64,000 nucleotides of DNA. Origin: Heliopora coerulea (taxonomy: Eukaryota > Cnidaria > Anthozoa > Scleralcyonacea > Helioporidae). The notes below the pieces were generated by a model that saw only the letters and a program-made list of their open reading frames with translations, was not told the origin of the DNA and made no database searches. The stretch is taken from positions 1,161,210 to 1,225,209 of the forward strand of contig JASJOG010000100.1 in assembly GCA_030142905.1 (NCBI GenBank), read 5' to 3'. Made by a program: the position numbers and the translations under genes. The stretch's first letter is position 1, and every line of letters starts with the position of its first letter. Positions 47,807 to 59,321 of the stretch are shown piece by piece.

Positions 47807-49346
47807 CTTGGATGATAGTACTTGAGCCAGGTGGTGCCGCCTTATTAAGGTAGGATACGCAAGTTGTCCAGGAGAATGCATAGGCTCCTGTGTACAAGAT
47901 TTCAAGGGGAATAGCAAGCCACGGGTTTGTGAGGAACGAGTATAATATCAGGGTGACAGCAAAAGCCAAAAGACAGCCGCTGGCAACTTTCACATGACCC
48001 AGCCGGACCAAAACGATCGGTGATATGAAATAAACGCAGTTTTCCGAGACGCTTCTCAATGAAGAGGCGACACCCAAGAGAGTAGCACTCGCGCCCAAAT
48101 CGTCCAGAAACCAAAAGCTGAAACTGGTCAGGAAGCCATAGCAGAGTCCCATGTAAAGGGATATGAGGAGAAAAATTCCATAGCGCAAGTTCCATAGAGC
48201 GTCTTTAATATTTTTGTTCGTCAGTGGAGATGCAGTACTGTCGTAGCGATAGTGAAAATGAGTGGCGCTCACAAACGCGATACACATGTAGCCGAAATAA
48301 AAGTAAAATATATAATGGTACGCACTGGTTGTTCGACCACATATCACTCGTTCAAAGTGATCGAATACCGCCCCAGATATGGGAGACGTGATGCCTGCTC
48401 CAAGTGCTCCCCAGAATCGAAATAATCCAAAACTCTCCCTCTTGTCCCCGAGATAGTCGAGACAACATGTGTCTGCGATCGTCGATACCAAAGCCTCGAA
48501 TATCTCACCAAACAGGGTAAGACAAAGAAGTATGACGAATATTCGATAGATTTCGCCTTGGTCCTCTTTCTTTACATACATGAGTTTGTGATCTTTGGTC
48601 TGCTCGATAATCACGTTAGGGGGAGATAGAAACGGATCAACCCTATGATTCATGTCGTTTTGCCTTCTTGTCAGTGTATTTTGGTACACATCCAGCCTGT
48701 TTATTGTGGTATTAAATTGAATGTACCGAGGGTCCTGAAGTGCCTGTTCATTTATTAGTTCAAACGGAGGCTTCTCCTCTGGCCAGATTACCTGCTGTGA
48801 GATGGGTAGAATCCGTTTGTCCGGTTCCCTTGATTCTCGATGAAATTCAACCGATCGTTTTGTGATACGATAATGTATAAGTGTGGTAGAAATTATCCTT
48901 TGATGTGTCTTGTTGACATAAACGATCTGGCAGCTTTGGTTTCGAGGTTGAAAAGGTAGATAAAGCATAGTTCGTACGGTCATGAGAATAATACCAAACA
49001 ACAAAAGCAATCTCTTTATTCGGTATTTGTCGCCCAGAATGCCGGCGAGTGGTGCGCCGATGACTTGCAGCAGTGGATGAATGCCGTTGATTAGTCCTAC
49101 GTGGCTGGCCGTTAGGCCTAGTGTCTTCAAATATACCGACACGTACGAGTTGAATGTTTGGACAGCGCCGTAGAAGAAGAAGTTGAAGGTCTTATAAGAA
49201 ACAGTTTCGTGAGAACATCCTCGACACATATACAAGGTAGCCTCTGTACGTTCATCGCTCTTGTTTCCTTTATCGGTTGGCGACTGTTTAGTTTCCTCTA
49301 GGCTATCCATGTCTATTAAAGGCTTTGAACAGAGACATGAATTCAT
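47807..49346 (-). CDS. MFSD6-like major facilitator transporter, coding exon 1 (paralog 2)
   Basis: Encodes the first 513 residues of a predicted 596-residue transporter of the MFS_1_like/MFSD6 family, probably a membrane carrier of unknown substrate. A polar N-terminus of about 50 residues contains CRGC. Then come three hydrophobic segments with HVGLINGIHPLLQ (82-94) and a clear MFS motif A, GILGDKYRIKR (102-112). A long polar loop with several N-glycosylation sequons follows, then the second membrane half with SFGLFRFWGALGAG and YGIFLLISLYMGLCYGF. The exon ends in phase 1 at CAAG|GTAAGA, the same codon context (IIQ/G) as in paralog 1. A second Met at 49310-49308 (MDSLEETK) is an alternative start. 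It is convergent with paralog 1 and about 11 kb from it. Confidence 0.93.
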
Positions 49347-50465
49347 ACACTAGCTGGATCAAATTTAGAAATAACCGAGCAGGTCTTCGTCTCCTCAATA
49401 AAAGTTCTCCCAGTGGATTACCCTTAAGAACTGAAGATAGTTTCACCGATGCGTTATAGACCGAAGTGCCACGGCCAACGAAGTAAGTAAATTCACAGAG
49501 CAGAATAATGAGAGATCGAAGTGTCAAGTTATTAACATGAATTAGCATATCTTTGACATATCTAAAGTATTTTCCCTGTACAAAAGCTGGCGGGAAGGAT
49601 ATTAAACAGTAATGTTGGGGTTTTGGATATCGTCTTCAAAAATTGATGGGCTGAACTGTGGTTTTGTGCTTGATACAGCAGTTTTATCTAGTCCTTCGTT
49701 ATTGCACGTTTTCAGCAATCAAATCTACTTGCAATATTAATTTCATTCTTTCAAACAATATAAACTAGCTGGCTTCTGAGTAATTATGGCATACATCACT
49801 GCCTGAGTGCGAGTGGTTCTGACATGTACATTTATCATACCAGCCTCGAGGTCTTCTTTAAACGTTTATAGTTGAAAATTTATCGCTGCATGGATTCAGA
49901 CAAGTTTCGGTCGTTAAAATTTTTATTTTTTACTCGTGAAATGTGCCCTCCAAAATGTATTTCAAATAATTTTTTAGCAGTGACATACTGTATGTTTAAT
50001 ATACTCTAGAATCCTGTAAGAAGCAGTTCTTTTTATTCCAGCATGAGGTGGCCATAGGGACCCAGTGCTACCAAAGGGCTGCTATTTTTGGAGGTTTGAA
50101 AAACGTCCAGATAGAATACAGTTAAGTAAGTGTTCTCCGTTCTTTCTCAAGTGCAATACCAAACTGAGTTTCTTCTTCAAGCAATTGCAACTATGCAAGA
50201 TAATACCATTAATTTGAATATGAATATGCCATTACGTCTTCGGATGAGCAATGTTATTGTAATGTAAAGCGGTGGCTCCTGGTGTGATTGTTTGTATGCA
50301 CAGGTGATATAACTTTTTTGTAAAATTTTATAGGCCGGAAATGTACAAACTGCGTCTCATGTAAACATGACAAATTACATAGTGGTTTGAAGGTGGAACA
50401 ATAGCCTTTGTTTTCGATGTAAAAATTCAATTCGTTGCATTACAGAAAGCTTTTTCTATTCTTGT

Positions 50466-50700
50466 TAGACCTCGTTCACACGATACCGGTACGAAATGAA
50501 ACCGTAACGAAATTATTACGGTTAGGCCTTGCGTTCACACGGTACCGGTATGAAAAAGCATGAAACTGTAATGCTAACCGTAGCGATTTGAAACCGTAAT
50601 GTGAAACCGTACCTCTACCGGTATCGTGTGAACAGGTTCGTACCGTGATATTTTGATAACGGTGCAGTTTCGTACAAGTATCGTGTAAACGGGGTCTTAA
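50466..50700. mobile_element. ACCGTA-rich MITE
   Basis: Ends AGACCTCGTTCACACGATAC and inverted AGACCCCGTTTACACGATAC. The body repeats GTAACG, ACCGGTA and GAAACCGTA. TTA lies beside the left end and TAA beside the right. Confidence 0.75.
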
Positions 50701-51271
50701 TCAGTAGCGCGCCTGTCCAAGAGTGGCTATAACTGTGATAAATTTTGCACTCTGGTGATTCGACAGTTATTCAAAAAGTTGCCTATTCGATGCAAGGAGA
50801 AGGTCGGATGTCCTGACGTGGAACAGCGGCTTAAATTTTTTCAATATTATTTGAAGTTTTCTTTCTCCTTTTAAACCTCTTTGTCCGTCGGCAAACGTTT
50901 GAAATCCGATTAAGGAACTTAGTTGGATATCATCCGCTGGTTTTTTTGTTTTTTATTTTTTTACAAATTTAATATCCTTGGATCTGTGTAATGTCCCATA
51001 ATATCGTTCCCTTTGTTTTCATTAATAGATGATCAAATTTTTCGTGGGATTTTTGTCCTTCATTTGAGTTTCTATGTTACCTGGAATATTGATATATATG
51101 CCTGACCGTTCAAAACATGACAAACTAAGTTGCGGATTCAGTGATAATTTGCGGCTGAAACTTTGAGTATTGCCTAGTTTACACCAGGAGGCATAACGAC
51201 TGGGTCACGGCCGTCACGTAAATGCAAAAGACACACATTTATGCTGTTATGTGTACAGTGTTAACAATGCA

Positions 51272-51348
51272 GTTGACTCGATAGCTCAATTGCTAGAGTA
51301 GCAGTCCGGAAATCCGAAGATGTGAGCTCGAATCCCATTCAGGTCAAC
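51272..51348 (+). repeat. tRNA-like sequence, probably SINE head or pseudo-tRNA
   Basis: Ends GTTGACT and GGTCAAC pair as an acceptor stem. A box TAGCTCAATTGCTAGAGTA and B box GAGCTCGAATCCC are present, but there are two extra bases before the A box and no clean anticodon arm. Confidence 0.5.
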
Positions 51349-52639
51349 GTATCTAGTAGACTTCAGCAATGATGATTCAAATAATTCTTACTTCGTGTTG
51401 TTCTGAAGATGATTTTGAAATAGAATCGAAACGCTGCACATCCTCACACGTAAGCGTTAAGTTGTCGCGAGAGTCTCCTGTGGTCTTAGAATGGATTAAA
51501 CTAGCAAATTGTTCCCAGTCACTCAATTGCTCAATTAACAAGGCACATTAACGACGTATTAGTAGAATTATGACGTGCAAATAACGATATACAGGGAAAA
51601 AACTGATTTTGTTCTTGTCGTTATGTCGTTAGTGTTAGCTAGGCCTTTAAGACAGAAAATCGAGAAAATTAACATAATATTCCTTTAATTACGGTTGACA
51701 TGCAATAAATTACGTGCTAGGCGTGGAAGATTGAGGCATTGTTATGACTAAAATAGTGTTTCCCTACAATTTGAAGCAATTTGGGGAGGAAAGGTGTTTA
51801 AGCGCCCTGATTTTCCTGTCGGATAAACATTTTTCACGATAAGATATGAGTTTACTGAAGTATCGCATGTTCAAATTAGCCATTTACACATTAGTAACGA
51901 ACCCGGTATAGAAAATATTCGGATTGTACACGAATCTAGATAAACATGAATGATGAAAAGAACTCGAATAGTTTGAATCCGAATAGCTAAGAATCTTGAG
52001 AAACTTCCTTCATTTTTGTGTTTAACAGCAGAAGAAGCAGCTGGTGGTACAATTTTTTTTTTAAAAAAGGAACTGTGATAAATAAAGAATAGAAAGAAAT
52101 TTCTCGGTTGTTCAGGGTTATATCTCGATAAATTTGTGGGAATTTAAGCACCATTCAAAGTACCGTTTGCGTTCACAAAAGCACGCAACTAACCTAGATA
52201 CCTTTTTCTGTTCCAACGAATCCGAATACATTTTTCTTGTGAATCCGCATATTGTTTGAATGCGAAGACTTTTGGTGTAATTTAACGTAGCCAGGATTAC
52301 GGTAAAGCAACAGACATTGAGTTTCTGTTGATATGTGCGCGTGTGAACGAGGAAACGTAACGACATACAGTAATAGCAGCATGATGATATTGAAAAAACT
52401 GACCTATTCTTTTTGTTGTCATGTCATGTCATGTCTTTATGTTGTTATTTGTCGCTAGTGTTAGCCAGGCCTTACACGACTCGCAAAGCACAATATACTG
52501 TCAAATAGTTTGGGAATTCTACGTTTGGACAGGGTTCAAGTCGTCATCAGGAATGTTCATTTGCATCCTGATTTCAATTCCGAATAGGTTTGAGAAGGCA
52601 TCAAGACCACACATTTAACAAGGATAATCACGACTATTA

Positions 52640-53255
52640 CAGTATAAACATCGGTATTTCGAACTCTCCGGGGAAACGAAAAATAGTTCGAAATAATGAG
52701 GCTTCTAAATTACCAGATCAGTGTTAAAAAGCAAAGTAATCATCAATAATTAACGTGATCATAATCTTAGAGCAAGACAGCTCGACTAATGATAAATGGA
52801 TTAAGTTTTGAGACTGTAAATTGATTTGTGAATAGCAAAATGGTGCGAGTACTAAAAACAGGAAAATACAAATCGAAGTCTCCTCGCCTTGTTACTTATC
52901 AAGATTTGCACGATGACCACCGGAACTGACTACAATGGAACAAAAGAGACTAAAAAGGCGTCACGCAGTAAGTGCATGAAAAACGATAAAAAGTTTATGA
53001 ATTAGCTCGGAGCGCTGCCATCTATTTTCTGACACCGTCTAATGTTTGGCCATCAACTTTGTAATTAGAGTTCAAAATTAACGGGGTTGATTTTGGCCAA
53101 GGAAAAAAAAATTGGTTCGAAATAGCAGGGGGTTCGAAATAACGAGTTCAAGATAAACTTGGTAAATTGCTGTGAAAAACAAGGGCAAATCCAAGGAAAA
53201 TATATGGAAATTAGTTCGAAATAACTAGGAGTTCGAAGTAACCGAGGTTTAACTG
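52640..53255. mobile_element. pogo/Tigger-type MITE
   Basis: Ends CAGTATAAACATCGG and inverted CAGTTAAACCTCGG, followed by repeats of TTCGAAATAACGAG, typical of pogo-like termini. No transposase. Confidence 0.7.
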
Positions 53256-54160
53256 CCCAGTACAAAACTCTCATGTTTTCTTGCATGGTAAATAGATCTG
53301 CGGTTCCAATAAGAAAAACGTTATCGTTTTTCGCATGAGGAATAAGATGTTATTAAAGATATGACTCTGGCAAATCTGAGCATTCAAAAACATGTCAACA
53401 TCAGAATCCCCGATGCGGATTTTGAAGAGAACATGAAGAAATTTGAAGATGATATTTTTAAACGTTTTCCATAGCAAAAGTACTGGATCTACCAACAATG
53501 CGAGGATACCTGTTTCGAACAGATTTTAGCGGTAGAACGGCTAAGAAAAGATTAAATATGGCGACTAATGCACTGGACTCGCACGTTTTGATACTCATCA
53601 AACTTACGGTTAACATTTGCCTTAGGATATATTTCGTGACACGTCACGCAAATCCGGTCAGTCAAAAACTGGCTAATTTTCGAGGATTTTCTTCTTTTAC
53701 CCGGATTTCGTTTTAATCAATACCTCTGTTACCTGCAGTTTATAAGACTTCGGTAAATAAGGTTTATATTCCACTGTATTTGAAGGTTATCAATAAAATA
53801 TTTCGTTCGGCTTTTTTTACACTTTTTGTAGGCGATCGAGTTGTAGCTAAGAGACGTTTGTATCACATTCACAGACCGTCCGTGGAGTCTGGGCCAAGAA
53901 CTCTAAACCGCATTCTCATGAATAGATGTTACCGCGAAATATAAAAAGAGGAATAAATTTTGCGTAATTTGATGTATAATACATGAGGGTTTGATTTTGT
54001 TTTGGTTCGGGAAATGGAGCTCGAAGTTTACGCGCTGGTGATTTTGTGCTCGCTTACCTTTCATGTAGTTAGGGTAAACGCGCAGAGCGACTTTCGCGAT
54101 GATACAAGCGGGCCAAAAGGGAATAATTTGCCTTGGTTTACGAACGACGTAAACAATTTT

Positions 54161-54560
54161 CTATTTCCGATTGATTTCAACTTTCAGCTCTATGCGAACA
54201 GCTGGATCATCCTTTCTTCCAGAATATAATTTCTTCTTAATTTCCCGATATAGCTGTCCATGGAATAGTTTTGTTCTATCGTCAAATGAAACAGTCGAAG
54301 GCTTATTCAGTTTCTCAAAGCGAATAAAGGAAAAACTTGCGTCCTTCGCCGAAAGGTCTCCACTCGTCATACTCGGTGCTATACCCAACATAGTGGATTT
54401 TCATTCGCTTCTTTGTCTTGTCTACTTCAGTTACTATCACGTCGTAAAGATCATTATCCCTTTTGGAAGGTTTTCGTTTCTTTGATGCAAAACTTGATGA
54501 AACTTGGTCGATATATCGCGCAGGAACTTTCGATTCACGTCTTACACCACAGTCTGCCAT
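54161..54560 (-). pseudogene. Chromo-barrel-like protein, one-base frameshift
   Basis: From ATG at 54560 the frame reads MADCGVRRESK, a basic stretch KKRKPSKR, then DLYDVIVTEVDKTKK and MKIHYVGYSTEYDEWRPFGE, a good match to a chromo-barrel/Tudor-knot fold (LYxVxV, HYxGYxxxxDEW). After GRKFF it shifts by one base and continues in another frame as FIRFEKLNKPSTVSFDD, LFHGQLYREIKKKLYSG and ELKVEINRK to TAG at 54161. The 400 nt span is one base more than a multiple of three, with T-runs near 54330. Either a young pseudogene or a sequence error. The role of the second part is unknown. Confidence 0.6.
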
Positions 54561-55007
54561 TTTCAAATTCCATAAATAGCATGCACACGCATTCGCAGTA
54601 AATAAAAGTTTGTCCGTGCAAGACTGGGCGCTAGAGATAGCAAATGTTCTCACATGTATGGAATAAGTTTGATATGAAGAAAAGGAACCAGGTACTGGGG
54701 TGAAAGTTTCTTGCCTTGTACTGTTGCGTCGGTTGGCGAGGGTTTTGCTCTAAGATACCTAGCTATACCGGCATTGATAAAACAAGAAACGGGTCGGGTA
54801 CCAGATATGATTTCTGAGTGGGACTATCCCACTGACAAATCGAGCCATTCTTCTAGTAAAATAGAGATACTTGGTGTAGACTGAAATATAGCTATCCAGC
54901 CTATCTGACCTAATACCCAGCCTATCCGACCTAAGGCCCGGACGTAGTGCAAATCTGCGTGATATGATTTATAATTGATCATAATTGATAAAGAAAATAT
55001 GGCTTAC

Positions 55008-56128
55008 CGTAAATGATCTAATAAACGCCCAAGTAAAAATTTTATTTTGTGATAAATGCCCTTTTCTATTAAACGCCGCCCCCATATCTAATGAATGCCA
55101 CCTCTCCCCCAAGTAACAAGCGAGAGAAAAAGGGTGAATATAACACTTTAGCATATACCTCGCAGGTGGATAGTGTTTTTTGCGGAATCTGATTGGTTTC
55201 TTTATCTCGGAACATCCTGCACTATTTACTTCCGAGCAAAACAAGATGGCGTCCAACTTTGTTTAAGTTACGGAAGAAGAACTTTTTTTCAATGAACGAA
55301 GTCGCCGTACCAGACAACACCGAAAAAGCAACGAAGTTTGTCAATTAAGTATTCGAAGATATGTATTTCTTTTACTTTTTAGCGATAAATGCACTCAGGA
55401 TGTGTTTCAAAATGTTTTGTTTAAAATGATGAATGGGTGACAAGCCGACATCCCGTAAAACTGTAAAAATTTTGAAAAAATGTATGTGAAAAACAATTTT
55501 GCGACATATATACTAAAGCAATTATTCACCGAACTGGAGGTGAATAGTGGTGAATGTTTACATCCACATCGGTGAATAGTTCACCTTCGGTGAATAATTA
55601 TTATTTAATCACGGTTAGTGCAATTTATTGAAATATTTGGGTTTACCAAACGTTTGGAAACGACATCCTGTTCTACTTCAAATTCATGATAAAAGTACCG
55701 CCTCCTTAATATCTTTGAATTCTTGGCTTGAAATATTTTCCAATTTTCTTCTCTTAATCGTCGTTGCTTGATGCATGACAAACCAGGAACAACCAGGTAC
55801 AATTCACGCTTCCGCTGACCACACACTTGAACTGATACCGAATTCTTCTGCTAATCAAAGATGATTTGAAGAATGACATTGACACACTGAATTAAGTCAA
55901 CCTTTTTATCTCATTTATCCACAATTTATCGTTATCTTTAGATAGCTCGTGGCTTTGTTGCTTATAACATTTAATTTTTCAAAAAATCGAAGCCTTCTAA
56001 TTCTAGATGATTGCGTGAATATGGAAATAAAAGCCCCGTATCCAATAAACGCCCCGTATCCAATAAACGTCTCCTCAAAATTGACAAAATTTAATGCAGG
56101 TCCTGGGTGTTTTTAAGATCATTTACTG
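55008..56128. mobile_element. AATAAACGCC-type TIR element
   Basis: GTAAATGATCTAATAAACGC at the left and inverted GTAAATGATCTTAAAAACAC at the right. Several CCAATAAACGCCCCGTA units lie near both ends. At 55518-55605 a TTATTCACCG inverted repeat looks like a smaller nested MITE. Confidence 0.6.
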
Positions 56129-58634
56129 CATCTGCATTTTTGTCGAAGCACTGAAGTGCGATGTCTGACTGATACAGTTCTTGTAGCCTCTCAGACGGCT
56201 GTTTTGTATTTCCATTGCATGAATTGTTTAAATGATTTTTAATTTCCAACAGCAGCCTCGAACTTTCTTGGTCAAACCTGCAATCCTCTACAGCAGTCTA
56301 GCTACACTAACTATCCGTCCGTAGGTGAAATCTTCAAAATCTTGATTGACGTACAGTAAGTAGAGTCGTATTCCATAAACATGGCTGAACTTTGGACGAG
56401 CTGCTTACCAGTGAAGATAAATACCTCCTTTTGTAACGCTTGATCCATTTTTCTACAGGGGAAGCTCAATTCATTGACAAATCGCCCTTACTATGACTGA
56501 AGATTGAAAAAATTTAAGTGTTAGCTGAAAATCATTTAATAATTAAGAGCAATGGAAATTAACATTTAGAACTGAAAGAATAGTCAAATATCTTTTATTC
56601 GCTTCCAATAAAGATCCTCGTACCTCGGCAGTTTGAAGAGAGAACTGGGAAAAAGCGTGCGATGAACACCTTTCGTTGTTGACCCTCTAAATGGTGATAA
56701 GACGTATCTGTACGATCTAATGTATGGAAATTGGATGCATGAACAAATTTAGACAGATTTTCAAAAGGATTTTTGAGTAGAATGCACCATTAGCAGTTTC
56801 TTTTGAAAAATTTGACCGTTAAATGATTAACAAAAGTCAAAAAATAGGGTTCTGAAGATCTACGTCAACTACAACGACGACGTTCTTTAAACAAAAGAAT
56901 TCTTCACGCAAAACAAGGAGTATGAATATATTTTGTTCCTCAATGCATTCCCAACACCGTCGTCGTTCCACATACAACGTCACCAAGACCATTTTCAGAT
57001 TGAATTCAACCCGAGACTACAGTCGTTTTAGGAGAACTGGAGCGTTTTAGTAGGAGTCGTAAAACAAGCCACAAGTATCAAGCACGGTGGTCAATGATAC
57101 ATGGTTTCTTTAAATGCTGATATTTTAAAGGTCGCCGTCGTTAAAGTCGACGTCTTAAATCTTAAGGTCCCTAGTAACTGAGCTGGTGTAAATTCGAACA
57201 TTTTGCTTAATGGAAAGAGGAAAATAAATTTGTAATCAGATTAAGAGACATATACAAAAGCAACACCTGCAGGGCTTCAGAATCTGTAAATAAACATAAC
57301 AGCGCTTTACACCTCTCGACTACTGACACATTACACCAAAAGTTGCTAATTAATTTTTTTTTAGTTCTAAATGTCGGTCACCGTGTTTACGTCAAAAATG
57401 TCTTTCTTAATTTCAATACTTTAAACAATAATTACTCTTAACGGGTTAAGAAATACTAGTAAATCCATCTTTATAATTAAAATAACGTGTACAGTGATCA
57501 AAACTTGGATTAGTTGTATCGTTTTGTATGTGGTATCATTTCACAATAACAGTACTAGTACGTAGGTCTACACCCCAGATTTTGTTTAAACAGGTACACA
57601 CAATACTTCAAAAAAGGCATGCTTTGGGAGTTTTTCCCTTACATATCTGGAATTTTTGGATATTTTTACTAAATTTTTTTGGATGTTAGCTTTGCGACTT
57701 TGAAAACAAATAGCTTCACAGCAACAAAAAAAACCCGATAGGATTCCAAGCACGACAGTTTATTCAGTCGCTGCTACATATCAAAGTTTGAAGTAATTTT
57801 CCTAACATATCGGAATCTCCCACGTTAGAAAACTGCCAAAAATTTGTTATTTAGATATGTGATATAGTTAAATCCTTCAAAGTAGTAGATATATTTAGGT
57901 AAATATTGCAAAAGTGAATTTTTGCCTGGATTTTATTCAATCTATTCAAATTTCGATTAGATTTCACAGATCAGCATGAAAAAAAAATTAACAAAAACCA
58001 TTTGAGCTGACGTTTTCACGCATGCTTTATCTTACTTTTACAAGACTTTTTTGACTTTTAATTTTACTATCAATTAATTTATTTGCTTATTAAGTATTTG
58101 CCCGAGTTTTTCGTACAGACCGAGCGACGATGGAGCGAAGTCTGGACGGAAAGAACCAAGGGCAAATACTTTCCAGTATGGAACAAACAAAGAAGGTTAA
58201 TAAGAAATTTATTATACGGTTTTTGGTTCCTCTCTTCATCGCGTTTAACGAACTTTTTAGTTCGTGAGTTATCGGCTTAGGCTTACTTGCTTGTTTCTAT
58301 CAACTACTACTTCGTGTTTTTTGCATCAATCCAGTTTTCTGCTTAAAATTATCGTTGAGAAGATTTAACAAGTTTTTTTTGTAATTTATTATTGTAAATC
58401 TCTGGTAAAACGTACCTGAGTCTAGTTTGTTTGTCTTCAAATCAAATCGGAAATTGTCCTGCCAAAATTTGGCAGTCCGTGCGAAAAACTTATTGCACGG
58501 CTAGGCAGCCAATCACCATACGTCATTTCGCATACAGACCGGATAACGAACTCAGCCATATAATAAATTTATATATGCTTACGTTTATATAAAGAACCTT
58601 TTACCTTCAGAGTTTAAAAAATTGAACTCAGAAT
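56129..58634. other. No gene seen
   Basis: No coding signal. TTTTTCGTACAGACCGAGCG near 58110 and TTTCGCATACAGACCGG near 58527 may be ends of an undefined element. Confidence 0.35.
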
Positions 58635-58725
58635 GATTAACTCTTTCCAGGCAGGATAAGACTTGTATTATTTTACTTCTGGCTAACGCCAGGCGATTAT
58701 ACTCGTCAAAAGGGAGAGTTAATCA
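58635..58725 (+). repeat. CTCTGGCTAACGCCAGA repeat family, single copy
   Basis: AACTCTTTCCAGGCAGG, then CTGGCTAACGCCAGGCG, then CTCGTCAAAAGGGAGAGTTA. It matches the copy at 42740-42830 in order and spacing. Confidence 0.7.
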
Positions 58726-58787
58726 AGAAAAAAACAATAAACAAACTTTCTCTTCGACGTTTTCCCAGACATGAATCCGGGGTTTTC

Positions 58788-58839
58788 CCGGAATGAATCA
58801 GATGGAGTTTTCCCTGAAAAAAACCCCGTCTGATTCATT
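58788..58839. other. Strong short hairpin
   Basis: GGAATGAATCAGATGG pairs with CCGTCTGATTCATTCC; the stem extends to about 22 bp with two mismatches and a loop of about 8 bases. It lies about 400 bp past the ASNS polyadenylation signal. Confidence 0.6.
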
Positions 58840-59218
58840 CCCTGTGGAATAGAGGAATTGAGTTTATACGGCCAAAATCCTTTCCTTCTAACTGGTTCAT
58901 TCACATCAGTTTTATCAATAATTTTGCCTCTAGTAAAATGTCTCCAAGCATATAACGGATTAACTGGAAACGGAATCTTGTGCAGAACTCAGGTTTTAAG
59001 GTACTGTATATATGGTTATATATCATCAACTAATAATTCATTAAATGCAGTCTTTCCAAGAACTAAAAAATAATGGTTAGGATTTCCAGATAACCAAAAA
59101 ACCTTACCAACCATCAAATAATCTACGCAGCCAAGTTTCCAATGTGCCACACATCATTAGCTGTTCGTAAAAAGACCAAAGAAACAATAACAAAAAAAGA
59201 ACAATGAGTGACTCGACA

Positions 59219-59224
59219 TTTATT
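59219..59224 (-). terminator. ASNS polyadenylation signal AATAAA
   Basis: A perfect AATAAA on the minus strand starts about 98 nt after the ASNS stop codon, a usual 3'UTR length for a compact animal gene. Confidence 0.6.
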
Positions 59225-59321
59225 CTGTTTCAGAATGAATCACGATAAAAAAAACTACATCTTCAAAATGTCACGGAAGCTGAATATCCAAGAAAATTCG
59301 AATTGCAAATCCTAAGACAGT

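Larger units (their letters stand above)
49347..52639. other. Intergenic, 5' side of the second MFSD6-like gene
   Basis: Apart from the MITE at 50466 and the tRNA-like sequence at 51272, nothing recognisable. The promoter of the minus-strand gene should be near 49.4-50 kb. Confidence 0.4.

Noticed and set aside
54002..54229. Plus-strand frame starting with a signal-peptide-like MELEVYALVILCSLTFHV
   Set aside because: It overlaps the better-supported chromo-barrel-like frame on the other strand and has no homology beyond the hydrophobic start.
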